NCBI GenBank assembly: GCA_945833895.1
Contig: CAMAGQ010000023.1
Location: 1 to 16,333, forward strand
Direction: 5' to 3'
Length of the DNA stretch: 16,333 nt
Source of the DNA: an uncultured bacterium
GTDB taxonomy: Bacteria; Cyanobacteriota; Vampirovibrionia; Gastranaerophilales; Gastranaerophilaceae
Position 1 is the stretch's first letter; each line of letters starts with the position of its first letter. This document shows positions 1 to 6,823 of this stretch, one piece after another. The notes beneath the pieces were generated by a model. The model had not been told where the DNA came from and did not search any database. It saw nothing but the letters and a program-made list of their open reading frames with translations. Position numbers and translations under genes: made by a program.

Positions 1-45
1 GGCGGGGTTACGTGAAAGAATAGAGTATAGTTTTAGGGGGATATT

Positions 46-1149
46 ATGGTTAAAGAAACATACTTACACGACAAACACGTAGCACTTGGGGCTAAGATGG
101 TTGATTTTGCGGGCTGGCACATGCCTGTTCAGTATTCATCAATTATCGAAGAGCATAAGACTGTTCGAGAAAATGTCGGTTTGTTTGATGTTTCGCACAT
201 GGGAGAAGTTTTTGTTTCCGGCAAAGATGCGACAGCTTTTTTGAATAAAGTTGTTCCTCAGGATATTGATAAATTGGATTACGAAAAGGCTGTGTATTGT
301 CAGCTGCCTAACAAGAACGGCGGATTAATCGACGATTTAATCATTTATAAAATCGGAATTGAATATTATCTTGTAATTTGTAACGCTTCAAGAATTGACG
401 AGGATTTGAACTGGCTTGTCCGAAACAAAAGAGGAATGGACGTAAAAATTGATAACCAATCTCACAATTACTCTTTGCTTGCTATTCAAGGTCCAAGGGC
501 GATAGATTTAGTTAGAAAAATGGGGTATAATATTCAATCACAGCAATCTTTCACCATAAAACCCGCAATTATTGAGGGTATAAAACTTCTTGCCTCAAGA
601 ACGGGTTATACAGGGGAAGACGGGTTTGAACTCCTTGTAGAAAACGAATATTCTGAATTTTTATGGGACAAAATTTTGGAAGAAGGCAGGGAATACGGGA
701 TTAAACCAATCGGACTTGGTGCAAGGGATACCTTGAGATTAGAGGCAGCACTTCACTTGTACGGCAATGATTTGGACGAAACAACAACACCTGTTGAGGC
801 GGGGTTGTCGTGGTCAGTTCCTAAGGATAAAGCGGTTGATTATAACGGAAAAGAAATAATAATGAGCCAGATTGCAAACGGAGTATCGAAGAAGTTGGTC
901 GGGTTGACAATGCTTGATAGAAATATTGCAAGACATGGTTATGATGTATATTATAACGGCGAAAAGGTCGGACATATTACAAGCGGCTGCGTTTCACCTA
1001 GTACGGGTAAAAATATCGCTCTTGCGTATGTAAAAAATATTCCTGAAATTTGCACTGATGCGGTTGTTCAGGTTATGATAAGAGAAAAATTACATGATGC
1101 ACAGGTTGTAAAACGACCGTTTGTACAAAAAAGAAATAGAGTAAAATAG
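46..1149 (+). CDS. gcvT: Aminomethyltransferase, glycine cleavage T-protein
   Basis: T-protein of the glycine cleavage system. It takes the aminomethyl group from lipoylated H-protein, releases ammonia and makes 5,10-methylene-tetrahydrofolate in the cytoplasm. The 367-residue length is normal for the family. Visible family signatures are the N-terminal FAGWHMPVQY (about 21-30), DVSHMGE (48-54), the folate-site GGLIDDLIIY with Asp96/Asp97 (92-101), RTGYTGEDG in the middle, and GLGARDTLRLEA followed by the C-terminal barrel (VGHITSG, SPS). The ATG is preceded by AGGGGG at 35-40, five bases away, which fixes the start. It is the first gene visible in a plus-strand run with gcvH (30-base gap) and gcvPA. 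Only 45 bases of upstream sequence are present, so the promoter and any glycine riboswitch lie outside the window. The assignment is secure. Confidence 0.97.
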   Translation: MVKETYLHDKHVALGAKMVDFAGWHMPVQYSSIIEEHKTVRENVGLFDVSHMGEVFVSGKDATAFLNKVVPQDIDKLDYEKAVYCQLPNKNGGLIDDLIIYKIGIEYYLVICNASRIDEDLNWLVRNKRGMDVKIDNQSHNYSLLAIQGPRAIDLVRKMGYNIQSQQSFTIKPAIIEGIKLLASRTGYTGEDGFELLVENEYSEFLWDKILEEGREYGIKPIGLGARDTLRLEAALHLYGNDLDETTTPVEAGLSWSVPKDKAVDYNGKEIIMSQIANGVSKKLVGLTMLDRNIARHGYDVYYNGEKVGHITSGCVSPSTGKNIALAYVKNIPEICTDAVVQVMIREKLHDAQVVKRPFVQKRNRVK

Positions 1150-1179
1150 TTAATAAAAGATGAAAAGGAGATTACACAG

Positions 1180-1560
1180 ATGAATTTCACAGATGATATT
1201 TTATGTACTAAATCTCACGAATACATATTAAAAGGTGAAGAGTTATGTACTGTAGGGCTAACCGATTACGCAATCGAACAGTTGGGAGATATTGTATTTT
1301 TGGAATTGCCTGAAGTTGGTGATAAATTTGCAAAAGGCGAAACTTTTGCAAATATTGAATCGGTTAAGGCTGCATCTGAAATTTACATGCCTGTAAGCGG
1401 CGAGATTGTTGAAGTTAACACAGCGTTAATTGACGCACCTGAAGCATTGAACGAAGATTCTTACGAGAACGGCTGGCTGGTAAAAATTAAGGCAACAGGC
1501 GATGATGAAGACTTTGCCGATTTGTTGTCATATTCTGAATATAAAGAAGAAGTGGAGTAA
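1180..1560 (+). CDS. gcvH: Glycine cleavage system H-protein
   Basis: Lipoyl carrier of the glycine cleavage system. It shuttles the methylamine group from the P-protein to the T-protein and is reoxidised by dihydrolipoamide dehydrogenase, which is not encoded here. At 126 residues it has the usual length. The biotinyl/lipoyl fold is visible: GLTDYAIEQLGDIVFLELPE, then the lipoylation motif NIESVKAASE with Lys63 as the attachment site, then MPVSGEIVEVN. The C-terminal half carries the expected NEDSYENGWLVKIK. The ATG has a strong AAGGAG at about 1165-1170. It ends one base before the gcvPA start, so the two are probably translationally coupled. The assignment is secure. Confidence 0.97.
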   Translation: MNFTDDILCTKSHEYILKGEELCTVGLTDYAIEQLGDIVFLELPEVGDKFAKGETFANIESVKAASEIYMPVSGEIVEVNTALIDAPEALNEDSYENGWLVKIKATGDDEDFADLLSYSEYKEEVE

Positions 1561-1561
1561 T

Positions 1562-2806
1562 ATGAATAATTTTTTAGTACATAACGAAGAAACAGCACAG
1601 GAAATGTGCAAAATTGCAGGGGTAAATCAGGTTGAAGATTTGTTTAACCAAATTCCGAAATCAGTCAGAATGCCGAACCTTGATTTGAATGACGGTTTGA
1701 GCGAAATGGAAACTCAAAAGTTAGTAAAATCACTTGCAAAGAAGAATAAATCTGATTATGCAATATTTGCAGGCGGCGGAATTTATAACAAGTTTGTTCC
1801 GGCATGTATTTCACAAGTTGCAGGCAGATTTGAGTTCACGACTGCTTACACTCCTTACCAGCCTGAAATTTCACAAGGAACTTTACAGGTTATGTACGAA
1901 TTTCAAACGATGATTTGCAGATTGACAGGCATGGATATATCAAATGCGACGGTTTATGATGCAGGTACTGCTTGTGCTGAGGCAATTTTGATGGCTTGCA
2001 GAATTTCTAAAAAATCAAAAGTTTGTGTGTTTAATTCATTAAATCCGGAATACAAACAGGTTATAAAAACTTACACTTATTCTCAATTTATTGAAGTTGA
2101 TTGGGTTGATGACATGCCTGAAAATACTGCGGATTATGCTTGCGTTTTGGTTCAAACCCCTGATTATTACGGTGAAATTATTACACCTGTTAAGGGTGAT
2201 TGCTTGCTTGTTGTATGTTGTGATATTTCAACTTTATCACATTTGGTTCCGCCAAGTGAGTATGGTGCAGACATTGTAGTAGGTGATGTTCAAACTCTCG
2301 GTATTCCGATGAATTTCGGCGGTCCGAGTGCAGGGTTTATGGCTTGCCGTGAAAAATTTATGAGGCAGCTTCCGGGCAGGCTCGCGGGTAGAACTGTTGA
2401 TGCTGACGGTAAACAGGCTTTTTGCCTGACAATTCAAACACGAGAACAGCATATCAAAAGAGAAAAAGCAACAAGTAATATTTGTTCAAATCAGGCATTA
2501 ATAGGGCTTTGTGCAACTTTGTACCTTTCTGTTATGGGCGAAAAAGGCTTCAAACAGGCGGGTGCATTATCTGCAATCAATGCACATAATTTGTCAGAAA
2601 AATTAGACAAAAAAGGTATTAAAACCTTGAACAAAAATTTCTTCAATGAGTTTACAATTGAGGTTGATAATAGTGATGATTTTCTTGCAAAATTAAAGGA
2701 AAATAAAATCATCGGCGGTATTAAACTTGATGAAAAGAGAGTTTTGGTTGCGGCAACCGAAATGAATTCTGATGAAGAAATTGAAAACTATGTAAATTGC
2801 ATATAG
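1562..2806 (+). CDS. gcvPA: Glycine dehydrogenase (decarboxylating) subunit 1
   Basis: N-terminal subunit of the two-part P-protein, which decarboxylates glycine and passes methylamine to H-protein. The 414 residues show the family's signature stretches: TAYTPYQPEISQGTLQ near 100-115, FQTMICRLTGMDISNATVYDAGTA, GIPMNFGGPSAGFMA, LPGRLAGRTVD, TIQTREQHIKREKATSNICS and the C-terminal FFNEFTIE. It is somewhat shorter than typical GcvPA (about 440-450 residues), by loop shortening and not by a broken end. The start is placed at the ATG one base after the gcvH stop, with GGAG inside the end of gcvH. A longer in-frame opening at 1502 would overlap gcvH by 59 bases and adds residues unlike the family. 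By family knowledge the PLP lysine sits in GcvPB, so this subunit needs a partner, and none is encoded in the window. Confidence 0.95.
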   Translation: MNNFLVHNEETAQEMCKIAGVNQVEDLFNQIPKSVRMPNLDLNDGLSEMETQKLVKSLAKKNKSDYAIFAGGGIYNKFVPACISQVAGRFEFTTAYTPYQPEISQGTLQVMYEFQTMICRLTGMDISNATVYDAGTACAEAILMACRISKKSKVCVFNSLNPEYKQVIKTYTYSQFIEVDWVDDMPENTADYACVLVQTPDYYGEIITPVKGDCLLVVCCDISTLSHLVPPSEYGADIVVGDVQTLGIPMNFGGPSAGFMACREKFMRQLPGRLAGRTVDADGKQAFCLTIQTREQHIKREKATSNICSNQALIGLCATLYLSVMGEKGFKQAGALSAINAHNLSEKLDKKGIKTLNKNFFNEFTIEVDNSDDFLAKLKENKIIGGIKLDEKRVLVAATEMNSDEEIENYVNCI

Positions 2807-2877
2807 TTTGAGTGCTTAATAAATTTGCCTTATTGTCTGCCGTATCGTATGATAGGGTTAGGATTTGCGGAGAAAAT

Positions 2878-3783
2878 ATGGAAGATATAGATAATAAATT
2901 AGAACAATTTAGAGAAAAAGCAGAAACGACGATTAAGAAAAATCTTGAAGATTATCCTGATTTCAAAACGATGGAACTTGAATATTGCTCGTTGATAAAT
3001 GAGGGTAATTCGATAAGAAGTCTTGTGTTGCAGAATCCTGAGTTGTGTGACAATTCGACTTATTTAATATTAACAAAACAAGTCGCTTATAACCGTGTTG
3101 GTAAAATCAGAGGTCGGTTTGCGGCACTTCAACTTGTTCCGCTGTTGAGTAAGAAATTGTTTGAAAATTATAAAACCCAACTTGAAGTCTTGCAAAAAGA
3201 AGAAAATTATCCTGAGTTGATAAACTTAAATGAACAGATGTACAGATTTTCAAACAAGTATATTTATAGAAAAAATATTGCCGATATTTTGTATCAAAAA
3301 TATAAAAATTTTAAACAGGCAATGGAAATTTATAATGAAATAGAACCGCAAGAGCCTGAGGATGCTGAGTATTGGAAAAATTACGCTGAGTTAAACGAAG
3401 AATACGAAAATTTTGAAAAACGTGACGAATGCCTTAAAAAAAGTCAGGTTTACGGACTAAATTCGGGTATTCAAAAGTTGCTTGACGATGAAAAATTTGA
3501 CGAAGCAATAAAAGTTGACGAACAATTATTTGATTTAACGGGTGATTATCGCTATAAACTGGCGATTGCAAATATTATCGGGATTTGCAAAAACGATTTG
3601 AATAAGGCTGTAAAAATTTATAAAGAAAACGAATCAAACAGCGGTAATGACAAAAATTACTGGTATCAGTTATCTGACTTGTATAAAAGAAAAAAGAATT
3701 ACTACAGGCAGGTTTTGAGTTTGCAAAAGGCGATAGATATAGAATTAAGTGAGCCGGAAAAAGTGTCCGGGGCAGGTGTATAA
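2878..3783 (+). CDS. TPR-like helical repeat protein of unknown function
   Basis: A 301-residue, charged, helix-rich protein with no signal peptide or membrane segment, so probably cytoplasmic. Degenerate tetratricopeptide-like units are visible from about residue 120 on, for example YKNFKQAMEIYNEIEPQEP, YWKNYAELNEEYENFEKRDE, DEKFDEAIKVDEQLFDLTGD, DLNKAVKIYKENE and YYRQVLSLQKAIDIE. The N-terminal third is not obviously repetitive. The start is placed at the ATG with GGAG five bases upstream. An in-frame GTG at 2812, five bases after gcvPA, would add 22 residues but has no ribosome site. The stop overlaps the next gene's start by one base (TAATG), so it is coupled to the glycosyltransferase. 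A role as scaffold or partner for glycan transfer is inference from that coupling. No catalytic motif was seen. Confidence 0.78.
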   Translation: MEDIDNKLEQFREKAETTIKKNLEDYPDFKTMELEYCSLINEGNSIRSLVLQNPELCDNSTYLILTKQVAYNRVGKIRGRFAALQLVPLLSKKLFENYKTQLEVLQKEENYPELINLNEQMYRFSNKYIYRKNIADILYQKYKNFKQAMEIYNEIEPQEPEDAEYWKNYAELNEEYENFEKRDECLKKSQVYGLNSGIQKLLDDEKFDEAIKVDEQLFDLTGDYRYKLAIANIIGICKNDLNKAVKIYKENESNSGNDKNYWYQLSDLYKRKKNYYRQVLSLQKAIDIELSEPEKVSGAGV

Positions 3784-4694
3784 TGGCAGAATTTTCAATT
3801 ATTGTACCGGTATATAACGTAGAAAAAGAAATCAGAGAGTGTCTTGACAGTTTTAAAAATCAAACTTTCGGCGACTTTGAAGTCTTGCTGGTGGATGATA
3901 GAGGAACTGATTCCTCAATTGATATTGTTAGAGAATACGCAAACGAAGATTCTCGATTTAAAATCTTAACGCATGAGAAAAACAGCGGAGTTTCTGCTGC
4001 CAGAAATACAGGTCTTGATGCGGCTCAAGGTGAAATTATAATGTTTGTGGACTCTGATGATTGGCTTGAAAATAATGCACTTGAGGTTTTACACAAGAGT
4101 TTCGGCAAGACTAAATCTGAAATCGTGATGTTTAATTTGTGGAATTGTTTACCTGATGGAAACAAGAAAATTCAGAGCGAAGAAAAACACGTAGCAAAGG
4201 AAGTTAAAATTGAAGATATTGCACTTGCTCAATTTGTCGGAGTTTGTTGGAACAGGGCTTATAGAAGAAGTTTGTTGGACAGGTTGAATGTGCGTTTTCC
4301 TGTCGGACTTATCGTTGAGGATTCGGATTTCACGTTTAAAGTATGTTCGCAAATAAAAAGTGCGTACGTTATAGACGACCCGCTTTATAATTACAGACGA
4401 GATAGAGAAGGCTCTTATACGACGGCCGATAACGTTCAGGATAGAATTATTGACGAAATAGAGGTTCTGAAAAATTCTTATCGTTACGCAAGAGAACACG
4501 GTTACGAAAAGAAATTCAGAAACTATTTTATGTGGCTAATCGGCGAAACAACAGAAAAAATTATTTCTATTACTCACCGCAGACGCTATATTATCCAACA
4601 AATTCACGATATATTAATCGAAATGGATTTTCCTAATGCGTATAAGGATATGGAATTAAAGACCTTTACTTTTTGGATGGGTGGGGGAAAATAA
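3783..4694 (+). CDS. Family 2 (GT-A) glycosyltransferase
   Basis: Predicted cytoplasmic, nucleotide-sugar-dependent glycosyltransferase of 303 residues. The GT-A fold begins at once with FSIIVPVYNVEKEIRECLDS, then LLVDD (Asp38/Asp39, nucleotide binding), NSGVSAARNTGLDAAQGE, and the DXD-type metal site VDSDDW (Asp90-Asp93). The acidic pair in VEDSDFTFK (Glu179/Asp180) fits the catalytic base region, and YNYRRDREGSYT is the usual motif closing the core. There is no transmembrane segment at the C-terminus, so it is likely soluble or peripheral. Donor and acceptor cannot be read from the sequence. It probably acts on cell-surface glycan or protein glycosylation. It is coupled to the preceding TPR gene by a one-base overlap, with only a weak ribosome site of its own (AGGTG). 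It is the last gene of the run beginning at gcvT. Confidence 0.92.
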   Translation: MAEFSIIVPVYNVEKEIRECLDSFKNQTFGDFEVLLVDDRGTDSSIDIVREYANEDSRFKILTHEKNSGVSAARNTGLDAAQGEIIMFVDSDDWLENNALEVLHKSFGKTKSEIVMFNLWNCLPDGNKKIQSEEKHVAKEVKIEDIALAQFVGVCWNRAYRRSLLDRLNVRFPVGLIVEDSDFTFKVCSQIKSAYVIDDPLYNYRRDREGSYTTADNVQDRIIDEIEVLKNSYRYAREHGYEKKFRNYFMWLIGETTEKIISITHRRRYIIQQIHDILIEMDFPNAYKDMELKTFTFWMGGGK

Positions 4695-4756
4695 TTCTCT
4701 GTGTAAATTTTAACGTGGCTGTTGTTGCTGTTGTCGATGGTGTAATCAAGTCACGT

Positions 4757-4785
4757 TTGCCAGAAACGAATCTTTGTTGTAAGAT
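4757..4785 (+). promoter_or_regulatory. Candidate promoter of thrC
   Basis: TTGCCA (4757-4762, five of six to the -35 consensus), a 17-base spacer and TAAGAT (4780-4785, four of six) lie just upstream of the thrC ribosome site. Transcription would begin around 4792, giving a very short leader. This supports thrC being a separate transcription unit from the gcv-glycosyltransferase run, although read-through from it is possible because no terminator is seen between 4695 and 4756. A 9-bp stem (4712-4720 with 4749-4757) sits just upstream. Confidence 0.4.
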
Positions 4786-4806
4786 TATTCCGAAAGGAAG
4801 AGGATT

Positions 4807-5859
4807 ATGTACTATCAAGGATTAATTAAAAAATACGCAGAGTTTTTACCTGTTACGGAGGCTACCCCGATTGTAACTCTTAATGAAGGTAATACTCCGC
4901 TTATAAAGGCTGAAAATTTAGCAAAAAAAATCGGAATAGATGCCGAAATTTACTTAAAATTTGAGGGTTGTAACCCTACGGGAAGTTTTAAAGACCGTGG
5001 CATGACAATGGCTGTTACAAAGGCTAAGGAAGCGGGTTCAAACGCAATTATTTGTGCTTCTACGGGAAATACCTCCGCATCTGCCGCAGCATACGGTGCT
5101 AAAGCCGGATTAAAGACCTATGTTTTAATCCCTGATGGTTACATTGCACTGGGAAAACTTTCTCAAGCAATGATGTACGGTGCAGAAATTATCGCAATTC
5201 AAGGCAATTTCGATAAGGCTCTTGAAATGGTTCGCGAAATTTCTGACAAATATCCGATTACACTTGTAAATTCCGTAAACCCATACAGAATTGAAGGTCA
5301 AAAAACAGGAGCGTTTGAGATTTGTGAAGCACTTGGTCAGGCTCCTGACTACCACTTTATCCCTGTTGGTAATGCCGGTAATATTACAGCGTACTGGAAA
5401 GGTTATAAAGAATGGCACAAGTTAGGCAAGATTAAAGAATTACCTAAGATGATGGGCTTTGAGGCAGAAGGTGCAGCGGCTATTGTTAAGGGCGAAAGAA
5501 TTTTGAACCCTGAAACTCTTGCGACCGCTATCAGAATAGGAAACCCTGCAAGTTGGAAATTTGCAGAACAGGCAAGAGATGAAAGTAACGGTATGATAAA
5601 TTACGTAACGGATGAGGAAATCGTAAAGGCATATAAACTTATCGCATCTTGCGAAGGCGTTCTGGCAGAACCGGCATCAGCGGCTTCAGTTGCAGGCTTG
5701 ATTAAGGTTAAAAATCAGGTTAAAGAAGGCTCAAAGATTGTTTGTATCTTGACTGGTAACGGCTTGAAAGACCCTGATAACGCTATAAAATATTCTAATG
5801 CGGATGTTAAAAAGACCTCTGCCGACTTGAATGATATTTTGAAAGTTATGAATATTTAA
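4807..5859 (+). CDS. thrC: Threonine synthase
   Basis: Converts O-phosphohomoserine to L-threonine using pyridoxal phosphate, the last step of threonine biosynthesis. At 350 residues it matches the short bacterial class (about 350). Fold-type II PLP features are clear: GNTPL near residue 28, the PLP Schiff-base lysine Lys62 in NPTGSFKDRG, the substrate loop STGNTSASAAAYGA, the phosphate-binding PVGNAGNITAY, and GVLAEPASAASVAG followed by CILTGNGLKD near the C-terminus. The start is set by a strong AGGAAGAGG ribosome site ending four bases before the ATG. It appears monocistronic, with its own candidate promoter and a strong terminator 20 bases after the stop. The assignment is secure. Confidence 0.97.
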   Translation: MYYQGLIKKYAEFLPVTEATPIVTLNEGNTPLIKAENLAKKIGIDAEIYLKFEGCNPTGSFKDRGMTMAVTKAKEAGSNAIICASTGNTSASAAAYGAKAGLKTYVLIPDGYIALGKLSQAMMYGAEIIAIQGNFDKALEMVREISDKYPITLVNSVNPYRIEGQKTGAFEICEALGQAPDYHFIPVGNAGNITAYWKGYKEWHKLGKIKELPKMMGFEAEGAAAIVKGERILNPETLATAIRIGNPASWKFAEQARDESNGMINYVTDEEIVKAYKLIASCEGVLAEPASAASVAGLIKVKNQVKEGSKIVCILTGNGLKDPDNAIKYSNADVKKTSADLNDILKVMNI

Positions 5860-5878
5860 GTTGCGAATTTAATAAATC

Positions 5879-5922
5879 AAAATACCCCGCCTTAAACATT
5901 AGTTGAATGCGGGGTATTTTTT
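5879..5922 (+). terminator. Rho-independent terminator of thrC
   Basis: Perfect 12-bp stem AAAATACCCCGC (5879-5890) with GCGGGGTATTTT (5909-5920), an 18-base loop and a T-run of six ending at 5922. It begins 20 bases after the thrC stop. Its A-rich left flank means it could also stop transcription on the minus strand. Confidence 0.9.
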
Positions 5923-5945
5923 GTGGTACAAGTGTCTTGAATTGC

Positions 5946-6017
5946 ACCCTCTCCCGAATTTCTAAATTCACTAACGTTCATTAAGAAATTCTACCCTCTC
6001 CCAGAGTGAGAGGGTAG
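5946..6017. repeat. Intergenic inverted-repeat element with CCCTCTCC arms
   Basis: A compact palindromic unit in non-coding DNA. ACCCTCTCCC occurs twice in direct orientation (5946-5955 and 5993-6002). The second copy forms a perfect 10-bp hairpin, CTACCCTCTC (5991-6000) with GAGAGGGTAG (6008-6017), and a 7-base loop. Between them lies a further inverted pair, GAATTTCT (5956-5963) and AGAAATTC (5984-5991). No reading frame is present. The nested arrangement resembles dispersed intergenic repeats (REP/MITE-like), but only one unit is visible in this window, so dispersal is not shown. Confidence 0.6.
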
Positions 6018-6110
6018 TTGGTATTGTTCATAGTGACCCATTCATTTTTCCTTGTTATTTCAGCAACAATACTTCACAAAAACTCAATTGTAACAAAATG
6101 TAAATATGAG

Positions 6111-6138
6111 TTTAAAAAGGCTAAAACCCTGTTATAAT
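6111..6138 (+). promoter_or_regulatory. Orphan promoter-like site with no downstream gene
   Basis: A perfect TATAAT at 6133-6138 with a poor -35 (TTTAAA, 6111-6116, 16-base spacer) points rightward into DNA with no plus-strand gene. Directly downstream CCCCG (6139-6143) can pair with CGGGG (6165-6169), followed by a run of six T (6176-6181). It could be chance in AT-rich DNA or the start of a very short transcript. The rest of 5923-6264 holds the repeat at 5946-6017 and the mscL terminator. Confidence 0.25.
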
Positions 6139-6183
6139 CCCCGATATGATATGATGTGGTGGGGCGGGGCAATTCTTTTTTCT

Positions 6184-6228
6184 AAAAAAAACTAAAGCAA
6201 AAGGCGATGTCGTAAGACATAGCCTTTT
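6184..6228 (-). terminator. Rho-independent terminator of mscL
   Basis: On the minus strand, 36 bases after the mscL stop, AAAAGGC-T-ATGTC pairs with GACAT-C-GCCTTTT around a TTAC tetraloop (6199-6228). One internal mismatch interrupts the stem. A run of eight T follows at 6184-6191. The gene is convergent with thrC, and each has its own terminator. Confidence 0.75.
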
Positions 6229-6264
6229 AGATATTTCAAAACGTTCTGTTCAGAATGTTACGTA

Positions 6265-6744
6265 TTAGTTCAAATCGCTTGTACAATTTGGACATTTTGT
6301 TGCTCTGATGTCAACTGTTGAGTAGCAATACGGACATTCTTTTGTAGTTGCAACTTTTTCTTTTTTACAATCTTCTGCTCTAAGGCTGGTGAGTTTGTTG
6401 ATTGCTTTGATTAGTAGAAATACAGCGAATGCTACAATCAAAAAACTTATCAAGGTATTTATAAACAGCCCGTAATTTATTGTTACCGCACCTGCTGCTT
6501 GTGCGTTTTGCAGTGAGTCATAGTGCATGAATTTGCCGTGGTTAGGCATTGCGATATACAGGTTTGAAAAGTCCACTTTGCCAAGCAGCCAGCCAAGTGG
6601 CGGCATTATGATATCTTTTACCAATGAATCTATAATTTTTCCGAAAGCGGCACCGATAATTATACCGACTGCCATGTCTATAACGTTTCCACGCATTGCA
6701 AATGTTTTAAATTCTTCCCCGTAACGTTTTAATCTTTCAAACAT
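6265..6744 (-). CDS. mscL: Large-conductance mechanosensitive channel with zinc ribbon
   Basis: MscL forms a pentameric inner-membrane pore that opens under membrane tension and releases solutes on hypo-osmotic shock. The N-terminal amphipathic helix (FERLKRYGEEFKTFAMRGN) and first pore helix (NVIDMAVGIIIGAAFGKIIDSLVKDIIMPP, 20-49) are classical. A periplasmic loop follows, then the second membrane helix at about 91-113. At 159 residues it is longer than E. coli MscL (136). The extra C-terminus carries a four-cysteine zinc ribbon, CPYC (137-140) and CPNC (151-154), in place of the usual C-terminal bundle helix. Such tails are known in MscL from some phyla. The start is supported by GGAAAGG five bases upstream (6750-6756). 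It is probably monocistronic, with its own candidate promoter in the 79-base gap and a terminator. Confidence 0.96.
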   Translation of the reverse strand: MFERLKRYGEEFKTFAMRGNVIDMAVGIIIGAAFGKIIDSLVKDIIMPPLGWLLGKVDFSNLYIAMPNHGKFMHYDSLQNAQAAGAVTINYGLFINTLISFLIVAFAVFLLIKAINKLTSLRAEDCKKEKVATTKECPYCYSTVDIRATKCPNCTSDLN

Positions 6745-6782
6745 AAAAACCTTTCCATTTTTAGTAATAATATTATGGAGTT

Positions 6783-6811
6783 ATTTTATCAGGAATGTTT
6801 CATTATAACAA
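6783..6811 (-). promoter_or_regulatory. Candidate promoter of mscL
   Basis: On the minus strand, TTGTTA (6806-6811) is followed after 17 bases by TAAAAT (6783-6788), 38 bases upstream of the mscL ATG. A TATAAT at 6802-6807 overlaps the -35 and could be an alternative -10, but it lacks a recognisable -35. Confidence 0.42.
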
Positions 6812-6823
6812 GAGATAGTACGG

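Noticed and set aside
1..45. Glycine riboswitch upstream of gcvT
   Set aside because: Only 45 bases are available and no aptamer core is visible. It may lie outside the window.
1502..1561. Upstream in-frame extension of gcvPA overlapping gcvH
   Set aside because: The 20 extra residues read gcvH's end in another frame, and the ATG at 1562 has its own GGAG and matches the family N-terminus.
2812..2877. GTG start adding 22 residues to the TPR protein
   Set aside because: No ribosome site before the GTG, whereas the ATG at 2878 has GGAG at ideal spacing.
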